DNA of 64,000 bases. Source: Candidatus Binataceae bacterium (GTDB taxonomy: Bacteria > Desulfobacterota > Binatia > Binatales > Binataceae). A program made the position numbers and the translations under genes. The DNA is taken from the NCBI GenBank assembly GCA_035294265.1, contig DATGLK010000085.1, positions 1 through 64,000 on the forward strand, written 5' to 3'. The number at the start of each line of letters is the position of its first letter. Position 1 is the first letter of the stretch. Below the pieces are notes generated by a model, which was given only the letters and a program-made list of their open reading frames with translations, did no database searches and had not been told where the DNA came from. Shown in pieces: positions 1-8,179 of the stretch.

Positions 1-825
1 ATGCGCGCAAGCAAACATCGCGCCGGTGCGTCCAAACCCGGTAGCAACCTCGTCGGCGACAACCAGCGCACCAGCTTCCCTCGCCGTCGTCGCCAGTTCG
101 CTTAGGAAGCGTGTCGAATGGGCCCACATTCCGGCCGCTCCCTGCATCAACGGTTCCACGACCAGGGCAGCTACCCGCTCGCCCTCGCGCTCAAAGAGCT
201 GCCGTGCCCGGCGCAGGGCCTCGACTTCGGCGGCCTGCGGCTCCATCCCCTGATATAGGCGCAAGACGTGTGGCGGCTGGAGCTTCAAGGCCTCAAACAG
301 CAGGCCGCGCAAAGGGCGATGAAAGAGATGGTTGTAGCCCAGGCTGACGGCGCCCAGGGTGTCGCCATGGTAGGAATCGGTCAGGGTAACGAAGCGCGAG
401 CGCTCGGGCTGACCGCGATGGTGCCAATACTCGACCGCCATCCGTAGCGCAACTTCCACCGCCTCGGCACCCGAATCGGAATAGAAAACTCGAGTTAGAC
501 TCTTAGGCGCCAGACCGATCAGTCGCTCGGCCAGCTCGATCGCCGGTACATTGGTCAACCCCAGCATCGTGGAGTGGGCGACCTTGGCGCTTTGCTCCAT
601 CAAGGCTCGGTCCAGGGCTGGTTTACGATGGCCATGGACGTTGCACCATAGCGAAGCGACCCCATCGAGGTAGCGCCGGCCCTTGGTATCGATGAGATAA
701 TTGCCCTCGGCGCGTTCGATAATCAGAGGCTCCTGCGCCATCCAACTTTGCATTTGGGTGAACGGGTGCCACAGATAGCGCTGATCGGCGGCGGCCAGGC
801 GGTTGGTGTCGGCGGTTTGGCTCAT
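1..825 (-). CDS. bioA: Adenosylmethionine-8-amino-7-oxononanoate aminotransferase, C-terminus off window
   Basis: BioA is a PLP enzyme that converts 7-keto-8-aminopelargonate to 7,8-diaminopelargonate in biotin synthesis, using S-adenosylmethionine as amino donor. The 275 visible codons include the N-terminal WHPFTQM motif, YLDGVASLWCNVHGH, the DSGAEAVEVALRMA cofactor-binding region, DSYHGDTLGA and the DEVATGFGRTG segment that holds the PLP-contacting Asp. The family is about 430 residues, so the catalytic lysine lies beyond position 1. The ATG overlaps the bioF stop as ATGA, indicating translational coupling. Identification is firm; the gene is incomplete only because the window ends. Confidence 0.95.
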   Translation of the reverse strand, partial: MSQTADTNRLAAADQRYLWHPFTQMQSWMAQEPLIIERAEGNYLIDTKGRRYLDGVASLWCNVHGHRKPALDRALMEQSAKVAHSTMLGLTNVPAIELAERLIGLAPKSLTRVFYSDSGAEAVEVALRMAVEYWHHRGQPERSRFVTLTDSYHGDTLGAVSLGYNHLFHRPLRGLLFEALKLQPPHVLRLYQGMEPQAAEVEALRRARQLFEREGERVAALVVEPLMQGAAGMWAHSTRFLSELATTAREAGALVVADEVATGFGRTGAMFACAH

Positions 826-2015
826 CGCTGGTTTAACCCCAGCTCGCGCGCGCATTGGGTGAAAGCCTGCGCTGCCTGCTCGAGATCCTGGCGACTGTGT
901 GTGGCGATGGGGGTCACGCGCAGGCGTGCCGTACCCGGCGGTACGGTGGGAGGACGGATCGCGACCACAAAGACGTTGCGCGCCAGCAGAGCTTGTTCCA
1001 AATCCAGCGCGGCTTGGGCGGATCCGATCAGCACCGGGAGAATGGGAGTATCGGTGGCCATCACGGTAAACCCGGCATCTTTAAGCCGCTCCTTCAAATA
1101 CGCGGCGTTGTCCCACAGTTGCCGGATGCGCTCGGGTTGTTGCTCAAGCAGTTCGAGTGCGGCGCTTGCCGCCGCGGCCATCGCCGGCGCCAAGCCGGTA
1201 GTATAGATGAAACCGCGGGCGCGATTGATAAGAAATTCGACTAGCCGCTCCGAGCCCGCCACGTAGGCACCGTAGCTGCCCAACGCCTTGCTCAAGGTCC
1301 CCATCTGAACGTCGATATGCGCCTGCAACCCCAGGGCCGCGGCCAGCCCGGCTCCGCCCGGGCCGAGGACGCCGACCGCGTGGGCCTCATCGATCATGAC
1401 CGCGGCGTTGAAACGACGGGCCAGCTCCACGATGTCGGCCAGTGGTGCCACATCGCCGTCCATGCTGAAGACGGAGTCCGTGATAATCAGGCGGCGGCGG
1501 GCACCGCGCGCATCTTGAAGCAAAACTTTTAGGTGGTCGAGATCGCGATGGCGGTAAACGCGCACCGTGGCGTGCGCCAGGCGACATCCATCGATCAGGC
1601 TGGCGTGGTTGAGTTCGTCGCTCAAAATAATATCGTTGCTCCCGGCCAAAGCGGGAATAACGCCGATATTGGCCAGATAACCGGAGCCGAACACCAGCGC
1701 CGCCTGGGTGCCCTTAAGGCGCGCCAGCCGCTGTTCCAGTTCGCGGCACAATTCCAGGCTGCCCGCGACCAGGCGAGATGCCGCGGCGCCCACTCCCCAG
1801 CGTTCGATCGCGCCGGTGGCAGCGCGCTTGAGCGCGGGTTCGGCGGCTAGCCCTAGATAGTTATTGGAAGATAGCATGATAACGGTTCGGCCCTGGTAAC
1901 TGACCCGTGGACCGTGCGCACTTGCAAGCGGGCGCAGCCGGCGCAGCAGCGCGGCCGCTCGCAGATCTTCAAGTTCAAGTTCAAGTTGCTGTTCGAATGA
2001 ACCCATCTCAAGCAT
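822..2015 (-). CDS. bioF: 8-amino-7-oxononanoate synthase
   Basis: BioF condenses pimeloyl-ACP/CoA with L-alanine, a PLP-dependent alpha-oxoamine synthase step that begins the biotin ring pathway. Visible motifs are SSNNYLGLA near the N-terminus, the ELNHASLIDGCRL loop, IDEAHAVGVLGPGG, and GTLSKALGSYG with the PLP lysine near residue 243 from the chosen start. The open frame extends 32 codons upstream to 2111, but that extension is Cys/Arg/Gly-rich and unlike the family. I therefore start at the ATG at 2015; an ATG at 2006 is also possible. This gives 397 residues, close to the usual 385-400. It is followed directly by bioA with a 4-nt overlap. An AONS paralogue such as KBL is less likely because bioA is adjacent. 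Confidence 0.95.
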   Translation of the reverse strand: MLEMGSFEQQLELELEDLRAAALLRRLRPLASAHGPRVSYQGRTVIMLSSNNYLGLAAEPALKRAATGAIERWGVGAAASRLVAGSLELCRELEQRLARLKGTQAALVFGSGYLANIGVIPALAGSNDIILSDELNHASLIDGCRLAHATVRVYRHRDLDHLKVLLQDARGARRRLIITDSVFSMDGDVAPLADIVELARRFNAAVMIDEAHAVGVLGPGGAGLAAALGLQAHIDVQMGTLSKALGSYGAYVAGSERLVEFLINRARGFIYTTGLAPAMAAAASAALELLEQQPERIRQLWDNAAYLKERLKDAGFTVMATDTPILPVLIGSAQAALDLEQALLARNVFVVAIRPPTVPPGTARLRVTPIATHSRQDLEQAAQAFTQCARELGLNQR

Positions 2016-2376
2016 GGTCGATCTCAAGCCGGCCCCCCTCTTGCATCTCCCCCTGGCAATGCCTTGATGATTAAGGAAAGCGCCGCCACTTATGCAGGCG
2101 GCTGCTGTCAACCTCGCCGGGACTATCTTCAGAACAGATTTTTTTCGCTGTCCTGCTGAAGGCCAGCATAGCCGCTTACACCGTCTGCGCCAAAGGCGGC
2201 GTGGAACCCAGCAAAAGGCGCGGCTGGACAGCCTCCGGCAGCGGCGAAATTATCGCCATTCTTGAACTAAGAGCGGCAGCATGCGATGCTCCGTTTTTAC
2301 CGGTGTGTGTTAGGGGTTGACCGCTAAGCCTGGCGATCGCGCTTGGGTCAGCCGAACTTTACGGGAGGACGATGCG

Positions 2377-3390
2377 ATGAATTACACCAAGGCTCATGCC
2401 AAAGATCACGCGCTAGCCAATTGGCGCGGGGTGTGCAACGTCATCCTACCCAGCTTCAGCGCCGACTTGAAACGGCTCAACGAGAAAGCGATTCGCCATG
2501 ACGTGCGGCGCAATATCGAGCATGGCTTTTGGGGCGCCCTGTTGGTGTCCGAATGTGCCACCACCGCGGCGGAATATCGCCGCTTCATGGAAATCGCGGT
2601 GGATGAGGCCAAGGGACGCCATCGCTTCCTGATGCACGGCACCTTCGACACTGCCGAAGACATAATCGCGATGGCGCGCGATGCCGAAGCGATTGGGATG
2701 GAAGGGCTGTTGCTGGGCCATCCCAATTCCTTCTACCCCAAAAGTGAAGAGCAGCTCTACGACTATCTGGCCCACGTCTGCAACCACACCAATCTGGCGG
2801 TGGTGCTGTTTGCCGCCTCCCACTGGAACTTCAGCCGGCTGCATCCCAGCGGCTATCCGCCCCGCGCGCTGGCGCGCGCGGCGGCCTTGCCCAACGTGGT
2901 CGCCATCAAATACGAGGTCGGGCGTCCTGGAATTGCCGGCGATTACGAGATGTGGAAGATGCTCAAGGGACAGCGGGTCCTATTCTCCGATCCCCTGGAG
3001 GCCCATTCGCCGCTGACCGTGGAACTCTTTGGCCAGCAATGGATGGGCACCAGCAATTACGAGTACTGGGGCGGCGCGGTACCAGAATACTTCGGCCTGC
3101 TCAACCAGGGCCATTTCGACCGCGCGATGGAAATATATTGGGGTATCAATCCTGCCCGCGCGGCCCGTGTCGCGATTCAGGCCACTTTCGGCGGCGCCAA
3201 TTTCATCCATCGCTACCTGTGGAAGTACCAAGCCTGGCTGCAAGGTTATAACGGCGGGCCGATGCGCCAGCCAGTGATGAAGCTGACTGACGCCCAGATG
3301 CGCGCTGTGCGCGATCCGTTGACTCGCTCGGGCTTTACCGTGGCCGACGAAGCCCCGGCTGATTTCTATCTGGGGCGCAATCCCGAGTAG
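2377..3390 (+). CDS. DapA/NahE-family lyase (dihydrodipicolinate synthase superfamily)
   Basis: A 337-residue class I (Schiff-base) aldolase/hydratase of the DHDPS/N-acetylneuraminate lyase superfamily. The likely Schiff-base lysine is in VVAIKYEVG (about residue 178), and the usual tyrosine lies in the HPNSFYPKS segment (about residue 120). It is longer than true DapA (about 290) and lacks the classic GTTGE substrate loop. A biosynthetic role is therefore unlikely, and an aromatic-catabolic hydratase-aldolase-like or pyruvate lyase role fits better. GGGAGG 8 nt before the ATG at 2377 decides the start; the frame opens 20 codons earlier. The genes that follow in the same direction are a small HTH-like protein, a Rieske oxygenase and a dehydrogenase. 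The substrate is unknown. Confidence 0.8.
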   Translation: MNYTKAHAKDHALANWRGVCNVILPSFSADLKRLNEKAIRHDVRRNIEHGFWGALLVSECATTAAEYRRFMEIAVDEAKGRHRFLMHGTFDTAEDIIAMARDAEAIGMEGLLLGHPNSFYPKSEEQLYDYLAHVCNHTNLAVVLFAASHWNFSRLHPSGYPPRALARAAALPNVVAIKYEVGRPGIAGDYEMWKMLKGQRVLFSDPLEAHSPLTVELFGQQWMGTSNYEYWGGAVPEYFGLLNQGHFDRAMEIYWGINPARAARVAIQATFGGANFIHRYLWKYQAWLQGYNGGPMRQPVMKLTDAQMRAVRDPLTRSGFTVADEAPADFYLGRNPE

Positions 3391-3404
3391 ACCGGAGTTT
3401 TTCC

Positions 3405-3593
3405 ATGGGGCTGATCTCGACCAAGACTTACGAAGACCTGCTGGGCGACGCCCTGGAGGCGCTGCTCTCCAAGGGAACCGCCACGCTGGAGGACTTCGCG
3501 CGCGGGCTCAACGAGGGCAACGTGCGTGGGCCCAACGGGCAGGCGTGGACGGCCGAATTGCTGGCGGCGGAGCTCAGGCGGCTGGGCAATTAA
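3405..3593 (+). CDS. Small recombinase-like helix-turn-helix protein (62 aa)
   Basis: A 62-residue protein with GGAG 7 nt before its ATG, 14 nt after the lyase gene and 51 nt before the Rieske oxygenase gene. The segment from about residue 27 (LEDFARGLNEGNVRGPNGQAW) to the end resembles the 'LNARGIRTPRGKPWT...' helical unit of serine-recombinase C-terminal domains. There is no catalytic resolvase domain. Small proteins of this kind occur beside ring-hydroxylating oxygenases, as I recall, but their role is not known to me. It may be a DNA-binding regulator or an accessory protein. Reality of the gene is well supported by the RBS and packing; function is not. Confidence 0.65.
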   Translation: MGLISTKTYEDLLGDALEALLSKGTATLEDFARGLNEGNVRGPNGQAWTAELLAAELRRLGN

Positions 3594-3644
3594 GGAGTGG
3601 CGGGCGGTTCCCGCCAGCGTGCCGCCTGGTTCTGGAGACAATCG

Positions 3645-4706
3645 ATGGCTACGACTATTACGACGGTCGAGGAGCGATTGGAGAGCGGGCTGCTCAACCT
3701 ATGGTACCAGGTGGCGCGCTCAAGCGAGGTTACCGATCGGCCGGTGGCCCTGCGCCGCTTACAACGCGACTTGGTGCTCTGGCGCGGCGATCAGGGGCAA
3801 CTCAATGTCCTGGAGGACTTCTGTCCGCATCGCGGCGCCCCCTTGTCGTTGGGCCAGGTGGTCCAAGGCAACGTGATGTGCCCCTATCACGGGGTGCAAG
3901 TCACCGGTGCCGGGATCGTAGCCGCGGTCCCGCCCTCACCGGGCTGCCCGATGGTTGGGCAGAAACTGGTGCGCAACTACCCGGTGCGGGAGCAGGCCGG
4001 CGCGATCTTCGTTTATTTCGCCGAAGATCCCAATGCCGAGGCCCCCGAACCGATTTTCCCCGAGGAGTTGACCTCGCCCCAGTGGGATCAGTTTTTGTAC
4101 GCCGCGGTCTGGCGCTGCAACTGGCAAGTGACGATGGACAATCGCACCGATCCGGTTCACGGCAGTTATCTGCATACCGGAACCTTTACGCTGGATCGTG
4201 GGCGCAAGGACACGGTGCTCAAGGTCGAGCCCACTGCTCACGGGTTCCAGACCTATCGCGACAATCAGCGCGGTGTAAACCTGGATTGGCATGAGGTGAT
4301 ATTCCATCCCGGTAACAGTTTCTGGATTCGCACTGAAGTACCCTATCCGCCGGCGTTCGGTGGTGGTTCCTTCTTTATCGTAGGCCATCCCACGCCTATC
4401 GATCGCGACGCGACCCTGGTAAATCTCTGGCGTACGCGCAAAGTTTCGGGTTGGCAGCGTGATCTGTGGCGCTTCATGTACAAAAACCGCCTCAAGCAGC
4501 GCAACGACGAGGTGGTCGAGCAAGACCGGGTGCTGCTGGAGGCGATTCCGCCTGCAGCGCGGACGCGCGAACGACTGTTCCAAACCGATACCGCCGTGAT
4601 TCGCATGCGCCGCATGCTGCGAGCCGAAGCGATGCGTCAACTGGGAATTTCGGCATCCGGACCGGAGCAGGCCGCCGCCATGGCGGCTTTGGGGCAGGAG
4701 GGCTAG
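3645..4706 (+). CDS. Rieske non-heme iron oxygenase, large subunit
   Basis: An aromatic ring-hydroxylating oxygenase alpha subunit-like protein of 353 residues. The Rieske [2Fe-2S] ligands are C60-x-H62 (CPHRGAPLS) and C79-x2-H82 (CPYHG). The mononuclear iron triad is visible as D169-x2-H172-x4-H177 (DPVHGSYLH). The start at 3645 is chosen for GGAG 7 nt upstream; the in-frame extension to 3597 lacks family similarity. No reductase or ferredoxin gene is adjacent, so electrons must come from elsewhere. The arrangement DapA-family lyase / small HTH / Rieske / dehydrogenase suggests a catabolic operon for an aromatic or cyclic compound. Substrate cannot be read from the sequence. Confidence 0.88.
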   Translation: MATTITTVEERLESGLLNLWYQVARSSEVTDRPVALRRLQRDLVLWRGDQGQLNVLEDFCPHRGAPLSLGQVVQGNVMCPYHGVQVTGAGIVAAVPPSPGCPMVGQKLVRNYPVREQAGAIFVYFAEDPNAEAPEPIFPEELTSPQWDQFLYAAVWRCNWQVTMDNRTDPVHGSYLHTGTFTLDRGRKDTVLKVEPTAHGFQTYRDNQRGVNLDWHEVIFHPGNSFWIRTEVPYPPAFGGGSFFIVGHPTPIDRDATLVNLWRTRKVSGWQRDLWRFMYKNRLKQRNDEVVEQDRVLLEAIPPAARTRERLFQTDTAVIRMRRMLRAEAMRQLGISASGPEQAAAMAALGQEG

Positions 4707-4710
4707 GGCC

Positions 4711-5568
4711 GTGAATGTCGGATGTATAGGGACGGGCCGGATGGGCAGCCGGATGGCCCGCCGGCTGGTGGATGGGGGCAACAAGGTTTTTATCTACGAT
4801 GTCAGTCCGGCCAACTATCCTGCGCTGGTAAGCGCTGGTGCCACGGTTTGCGCCACGCCCGCCGCGCTCGCCGCGCAGGTCGATTTTGTCGTTACCAGCG
4901 TACCCGGCCCGCCCGAAGTCGAGGCCGCGATCACCGGTGCCGACGGCGTTTTGCAAGGCGCTCGCGCGGGGACCCTGGTTATCGAGACCAGCACGATCGG
5001 CCCGGCTCAGAGCCGCGAATTAGCGCGCCGATGCGCGCAGCACGGCGTGAAATTCATCGACGCCTCGGTAAGCGGAGGGGTCGGACCCGCCGAACGGGGC
5101 ACGCTGACCGCGATGATTGGCGGCGAGCGGGCCGATTTCGAGGCCGCACTGCCGGTGCTACGTTGCTTGGCCAAGGGGATCCATCATCTAGGACCGCTGG
5201 GCAGTGGCAACGTGGCCAAGTTGATCAACCAAATCGTATTCCTGTCCTACGTCGCGCTGTTTTGCGAGGCTGCCGGCCTCGGGCGCGATTGTGGCCTAGA
5301 TATTCCCGAGCTGGTTGAAGTCTTGCGCACCTCGGTCGCGGGCTCTCCGCTCATGACCGGCTGGGAACGCCATCTGGAAACCGGCGACCTCAAACCCGGC
5401 TTTCAGGTGAAGCGAGTGCTCAAGGATTTGGGGCTGGGCGCCGAGTTATGTCGCGAGCAGAACTATGATGCACCCATCTTTCAGACCGCGCTGCGCGCCT
5501 TTCGCGCCGCCGCCGAGGCGGGTTTCGCCGACCAGGACATGAGCGCACTCTTCCTGCGCAAGTCCTGA
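4711..5568 (+). CDS. NAD(P)-dependent beta-hydroxyacid dehydrogenase (3-hydroxyisobutyrate dehydrogenase family)
   Basis: A 285-residue member of the 6-phosphogluconate/3-hydroxyisobutyrate dehydrogenase family. The N-terminal Rossmann motif is GCIGTGRMGSRMA, the substrate-binding SGG is at about residue 121 (DASVSGGVGPAERG), and the catalytic lysine is about K170 in GSGNVAKLINQ. It begins with GTG at 4711, preceded by GGAGG inside the end of the Rieske gene. Only 4 nt separate the two, so they are probably co-translated. It would oxidise a hydroxyacid or reduce a semialdehyde produced by the preceding enzymes. The exact substrate is not deducible; tartronate semialdehyde reductase is an alternative label. 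Confidence 0.85.
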   Translation: MNVGCIGTGRMGSRMARRLVDGGNKVFIYDVSPANYPALVSAGATVCATPAALAAQVDFVVTSVPGPPEVEAAITGADGVLQGARAGTLVIETSTIGPAQSRELARRCAQHGVKFIDASVSGGVGPAERGTLTAMIGGERADFEAALPVLRCLAKGIHHLGPLGSGNVAKLINQIVFLSYVALFCEAAGLGRDCGLDIPELVEVLRTSVAGSPLMTGWERHLETGDLKPGFQVKRVLKDLGLGAELCREQNYDAPIFQTALRAFRAAAEAGFADQDMSALFLRKS

Positions 5569-5576
5569 GCGGGAAA

Positions 5577-5615
5577 CGACAAAGGCGGCTGACCAATGGC
5601 CTACCGCCTTTGTCG
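5577..5615. terminator. Bidirectional hairpin between convergent genes
   Basis: Perfect 12-bp inverted repeat: CGACAAAGGCGG at 5577-5588 and CCGCCTTTGTCG at 5604-5615, with a 15-nt loop. It lies between the convergent dehydrogenase gene and the cytochrome c gene, starting 9 nt after the former's stop. There is no run of T of more than three, so an intrinsic terminator is inferred from position and symmetry rather than from a U-tract. Confidence 0.6.
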
Positions 5616-5637
5616 ATGAAGAATTCCGAGCGAACGC

Positions 5638-6108
5638 TTACTTAGCTTGGATCGATTCGATATAAGCGACAATTGGATCGATGTAGCGCCGGATGGCAGC
5701 CGGCGTGCGCGGGGGTTGCCCGGGTCGAATATTGCCCGTGCGGAATACCTGTCCCCAAATCGGCATCTCGCGCGTGCCGTGCGATTTGCTTACTTGGGCG
5801 CCGGTGATGGTGTCATACACGTACTTGGTTGGGAACTTGCCGCCATGCGTGGCCGAAAGCTGGGTCAGGTCGGCAGGCTTGGTCTTAAGTTGATCAGCCA
5901 TCGGCCCATCTCCCGTCCCACTCATTCCGTGGCAAGGCGCGCAATATTGCCGAAACTCCAGCCGCCCCGTGGTAACCCGTCCGCTGGTCATCTGCACCGG
6001 AGCGTGGCCAGCCTGAGCTAGCGCTGGTGTCGGGAGTGCAGCGGCAACCAGCAACGCCAGTGCGATTAGCGCGGGTCCGCCCAGTCGTTTAAGTTGATAT
6101 GCCACCAT
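5638..6108 (-). CDS. Exported monoheme cytochrome c (tandem copy 2)
   Basis: A 156-residue class I c-type cytochrome with an N-terminal signal peptide (hydrophobic ALIALALLVAAALPTPALA). The heme site CAPCH is at residues 56-60, and the probable axial Met is M115 in REMPIWG. The start at 6108 is chosen because GAGG lies 5 nt upstream and the resulting N-terminus matches its tandem paralogue (MVAxQLKxLG). An earlier in-frame ATG at 6117 has its GGAG abutting the start codon. From residue 43 to the end it is nearly identical to the upstream copy; only the signal-peptide region and a few positions differ. It is a likely periplasmic electron carrier with unknown partner. Confidence 0.9.
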   Translation of the reverse strand: MVAYQLKRLGGPALIALALLVAAALPTPALAQAGHAPVQMTSGRVTTGRLEFRQYCAPCHGMSGTGDGPMADQLKTKPADLTQLSATHGGKFPTKYVYDTITGAQVSKSHGTREMPIWGQVFRTGNIRPGQPPRTPAAIRRYIDPIVAYIESIQAK

Positions 6109-6180
6109 TTGCCTCATCTCCGTGCGATGGTTAAAGGAGTCGGCCAAGCTTGCTTGCGCTGCCTCATCATATCTACTTGT

Positions 6181-6651
6181 CTACTTGGCTTGAATCGATT
6201 CAATATAAGACACGATCGGATCGATATAGCGTTTGACCGCGGCTGGGGTGCGGGGGCGTTGTCCGCCGGCCAGGTTTCCAGTGTAAAACACTTGGCCCCA
6301 AATCGGCATCTCGCGCGTGCCGTGCGATTTGGTTACTTGGACGCCGGTAATAGTGTCATACACGTACTTGGTTGGGAATTTGCCGCCATGCGTGGCTGAA
6401 AGCTGGGTTAAGTCCGCGGGCTTGGTCTTGAGCTGATCGGCCATCGGCCCATCTCCCGTCCCATTCGTCCCGTGGCAGGGCGCGCAGTATTGCCGAAATT
6501 CCAACCGCCCCGTGGTAACCCGCCCTCCGGTCATCTGAACCGCAACATGGCCCCGTTCCTGAGCCCTTACCTGTCCTGGCACCGCGGCAAACAGCAGCGC
6601 GAACCCCACAATCGCAGATATGCCTAGACCCTTAAGTTGTCTCGCCACCAT
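6181..6651 (-). CDS. Exported monoheme cytochrome c (tandem copy 1)
   Basis: The first of two tandem 156-residue cytochromes c. It has a signal peptide, heme motif CAPCH at residues 56-60, and MPIWG with the candidate sixth ligand near residue 115. The RBS is GAGAGG 3-8 nt before the ATG. The coding sequences align without gaps in the mature part, and their nucleotide sequences are also highly alike, implying recent duplication or gene conversion. Divergently oriented from the CCA-adding enzyme gene, it shares a 160-nt intergenic region that must hold both promoters. No oxidase or dehydrogenase subunit is adjacent. Confidence 0.9.
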   Translation of the reverse strand: MVARQLKGLGISAIVGFALLFAAVPGQVRAQERGHVAVQMTGGRVTTGRLEFRQYCAPCHGTNGTGDGPMADQLKTKPADLTQLSATHGGKFPTKYVYDTITGVQVTKSHGTREMPIWGQVFYTGNLAGGQRPRTPAAVKRYIDPIVSYIESIQAK

Positions 6652-6811
6652 TATTCCTCTCCCCCGTATGCAGTGGGTTAAGAGACTTTAGCGGCTGTTT
6701 GTAGCAGATATATGATGCACCGTCAAAGCCAAATTAGCGAAAGTCGGCAGAATTATTTGTGGCTTCTGGCCAGACTGGTGCGGCTCGGGTTAGACTTCGA
6801 AGTGGTTGATC

Positions 6812-8152
6812 ATGTCCGCTAATCCCCAACCCGACAAGAAAAGGAAGGCGATAGGCTTGGTGCGACAGTTGCGCGAGCAGGGGTTTGACGCCTATTTCGC
6901 CGGGGGCTGCGTACGCGATCGCCTGTTGGGAGTGGAGGCCAAGGACTACGATATCGCCACTAACGCGCGCCCCGAGGTGATCCAACGGCTGTTTCCTAAT
7001 ACCGTCGCGGTAGGCGCCCGTTTTGGTGTAATCGTGGTGGTTAGCGAGGGGACGCCGTTCGAAGTTGCCACCTTTCGCGCCGACGCGCCCTACCTCGATG
7101 GCCGGCGCCCTTCGGCAGTGCGTTTCGGCACGCTGGCCGAGGACGCGGCACGACGCGACTTTACCATCGGTGGGATGTATTACGATCCGCTGACGGACGA
7201 GGTCATCGATCTGGTCGGCGGCCGCGCCGATTTGCGCGCTGGGATCGTGCGCGCGATCGGCGATCCCGCCGAGCGGTTTGCCGAAGACCGGCTGCGAATG
7301 TTGCGTGCGGTGCGCTTCGCTGCTCGCCTGGGCTTCGAGATCGAGCCGCGCACCTGGGCCGCAATCGCCGCTCATGCAAGCGCGATAGGTGCGGTTTCGG
7401 CCGAGCGAATCGGCGACGAATTGGTCATGATCATGACCGAGGGCAGCGCCGCGCGTGGGATGGAGCTACTGCGCCAATGCGGCCTGATGCATGAGATCCT
7501 CCCTGAATTGGAGCCACTGGCGCAATGCGCTCAACCCGCCAATTTCCACCCCGAGGGTGACGTCTGGCGCCACACCCTGCTGGCACTCTCGATGCTGGAG
7601 CAGGGTTGCAGCGAGACCCTGGCTTTTGGCCTGCTGTTTCATGATATTGCCAAACCTCCCTGCCGAGCCGAGAGCCAGGGTAAGGTCACTTTTTATGGAC
7701 ATACCGAACGCGGCGCTGAGATGGCTAGCGCGATTCTGCAGCGTCTCAAGCGCTCGCGCTTTGTCCAGGAAAGAGTGGCCTATCTGGTGCGCTACCACCT
7801 GCGCCTTACCATGGCGCCTCGGATGCGCCCATCGACGCTCAAGCGCATGCTGGCCGAGGATGGGTTCGAGGAGCTGCTTGAATTGTCCTGGTACGACGCG
7901 CTGGCCTCCAATAGCTATCTGGGGTTCTACCATTTCTGCCGTCGGGCGCTGGCCGCGCGCCAACCCCAGGAACTGCGCGAGGCGCGGCTTATCAACGGTC
8001 GCGACTTGATCGAGTTGGGTTTTACTCCAGGGCCTCGCTTCAAGACAATTTTGCGCGAGGTCGAGGACTTGCAGCTCGATGGCCAATTGCGCAATCGCGA
8101 ACAGGCCTTGGCTTACGTCCGTCGCCAGCACGGCGGCCCCAGCCCAAGCTGA
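6812..8152 (+). CDS. CCA tRNA nucleotidyltransferase / poly(A) polymerase family
   Basis: A class II nucleotidyltransferase of 446 residues that adds or repairs the tRNA 3' CCA end, or alternatively polyadenylates RNA; sequence alone does not separate the two. It shows the flexible GGCVRDRLLG motif, the metal-binding DYDIAT (two Asp), the RRDFTIGGMYYD basic motif and EDRLRMLRAVRFAARLGF in the neck domain. An HD-type domain follows (HDIAKPP near residue 280). The HD domain plus length around 445 favours a bacterial CCA-adding enzyme with phosphohydrolase activity. ATG at 6812 is preferred over an in-frame TTG two codons earlier. The ABC importer starts 27 nt downstream in the same direction. 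Confidence 0.88.
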   Translation: MSANPQPDKKRKAIGLVRQLREQGFDAYFAGGCVRDRLLGVEAKDYDIATNARPEVIQRLFPNTVAVGARFGVIVVVSEGTPFEVATFRADAPYLDGRRPSAVRFGTLAEDAARRDFTIGGMYYDPLTDEVIDLVGGRADLRAGIVRAIGDPAERFAEDRLRMLRAVRFAARLGFEIEPRTWAAIAAHASAIGAVSAERIGDELVMIMTEGSAARGMELLRQCGLMHEILPELEPLAQCAQPANFHPEGDVWRHTLLALSMLEQGCSETLAFGLLFHDIAKPPCRAESQGKVTFYGHTERGAEMASAILQRLKRSRFVQERVAYLVRYHLRLTMAPRMRPSTLKRMLAEDGFEELLELSWYDALASNSYLGFYHFCRRALAARQPQELREARLINGRDLIELGFTPGPRFKTILREVEDLQLDGQLRNREQALAYVRRQHGGPSPS

Positions 8153-8179
8153 GTCGCCGTCACCGGCCGGGAGCCAACC

